Shown one piece after another: positions 63,877-64,000 of a stretch of 64,000 nt of DNA. The stretch is taken from the NCBI GenBank assembly GCA_023382535.1, contig JAHDWA010000041.1, forward strand, positions 1 through 64,000, given 5' to 3'. A program made the position numbers and the translations under genes. Position 1 is the stretch's first letter; each line of letters opens with the position of its first letter. The DNA comes from Anaerolineae bacterium (GTDB lineage Bacteria; Chloroflexota; Anaerolineae; 4572-78; J111). A model generated the notes under the pieces. The model worked only from the letters and a program-made list of their open reading frames with translations. It was not told the origin of the DNA and did not search any database.

Positions 63877-64000
63877 AATTTACACCTTATTGAATTTTAA
63901 TACTCAAATTGATGAACAATATTCATCAATATATCATAAGAATTATTGAATGTCAATATTTAATTTCGATAAACTTTTTTTCATGGCACTGATATAGTAA

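Overview
The window reads as a bacterial chromosome segment of moderately high GC, most likely from an uncultured Chloroflexota (Anaerolineae-like) organism. This is an inference from gene style: a reductive-type dsr locus with dsrD, a STAND regulator fused to a peptide-binding domain, LuxR-type two-component genes, and many small ATGA/TAATG-coupled operons. No rRNA or tRNA gene was seen, so the placement is tentative.

Layout. (1) 1-4.4 kb, minus strand: a large molybdopterin oxidoreductase and its TorD-like chaperone. (2) 4.4-9.6 kb, minus strand: an AT-rich SGNH hydrolase that looks foreign, then a coupled pair of calcium-type P-ATPase and radical SAM protein. (3) 9.8-11.1 kb, plus strand: a 32-residue membrane peptide and a YeiH-type transporter behind two tandem palindromic sites. 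(4) 11.2-28.8 kb, plus strand: a dissimilatory sulfite reductase (dsr) supercluster. Its order is dsrA-dsrB-dsrD-dsrC, hairpin, dsrM-dsrK-diheme cytochrome-Rieske protein-monoheme cytochrome-Mo oxidoreductase-FeS subunit-NrfD protein-small membrane protein-cytochrome/helical-repeat protein-second dsrM-second dsrK-dsrE-like-ferredoxin-dsrN-FmdB. (5) 29-37.3 kb: an SRPBCC protein, then minus-strand operons for an epimerase, sensor kinase, response regulator and sulfatase-modifying-factor-like protein, followed by siroheme synthesis genes (CobA-HemD fusion and precorrin-2 dehydrogenase). (6) 37.5-49.2 kb: a nuclease-helicase, the STAND/solute-binding regulator with a frameshift in a homopolymer, small proteins, a tandem-GAF protein, a TauE-type exporter with a DUF1634 partner and a ClC channel. 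(7) 49.6-53.4 kb: a desaturase-Rieske fusion, an SDR remnant, a hydroxypyruvate-isomerase-like protein and a LacI regulator. (8) 54.2-59.3 kb: aconitase with a possible leader peptide, an MFS transporter and a zinc metallopeptidase. (9) 59.3 kb to the right edge: an integrated element with a large serine integrase, an FtsK-like ATPase and a SpdB/DUF2637-like membrane protein, resembling actinomycete integrative conjugative elements (AICEs).

How it may work together. DsrAB with DsrC and DsrD would reduce sulfite, with electrons arriving through DsrMK-type membrane modules. Siroheme comes from CobA-HemD and the dehydrogenase, and DsrN may amidate it. YeiH and TauE may move sulfur oxyanions. The unusual part is that the dsrMK modules flank a Rieske/Mo-oxidoreductase/NrfD set and a cytochrome fused to roughly 450 residues of helical repeats. 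No sat, aprAB or dsrL is present here, so whether the pathway starts from sulfate or from sulfite cannot be told from this window. The intergenic spaces, and a few coding regions, carry many short palindromic elements built from iterated words.
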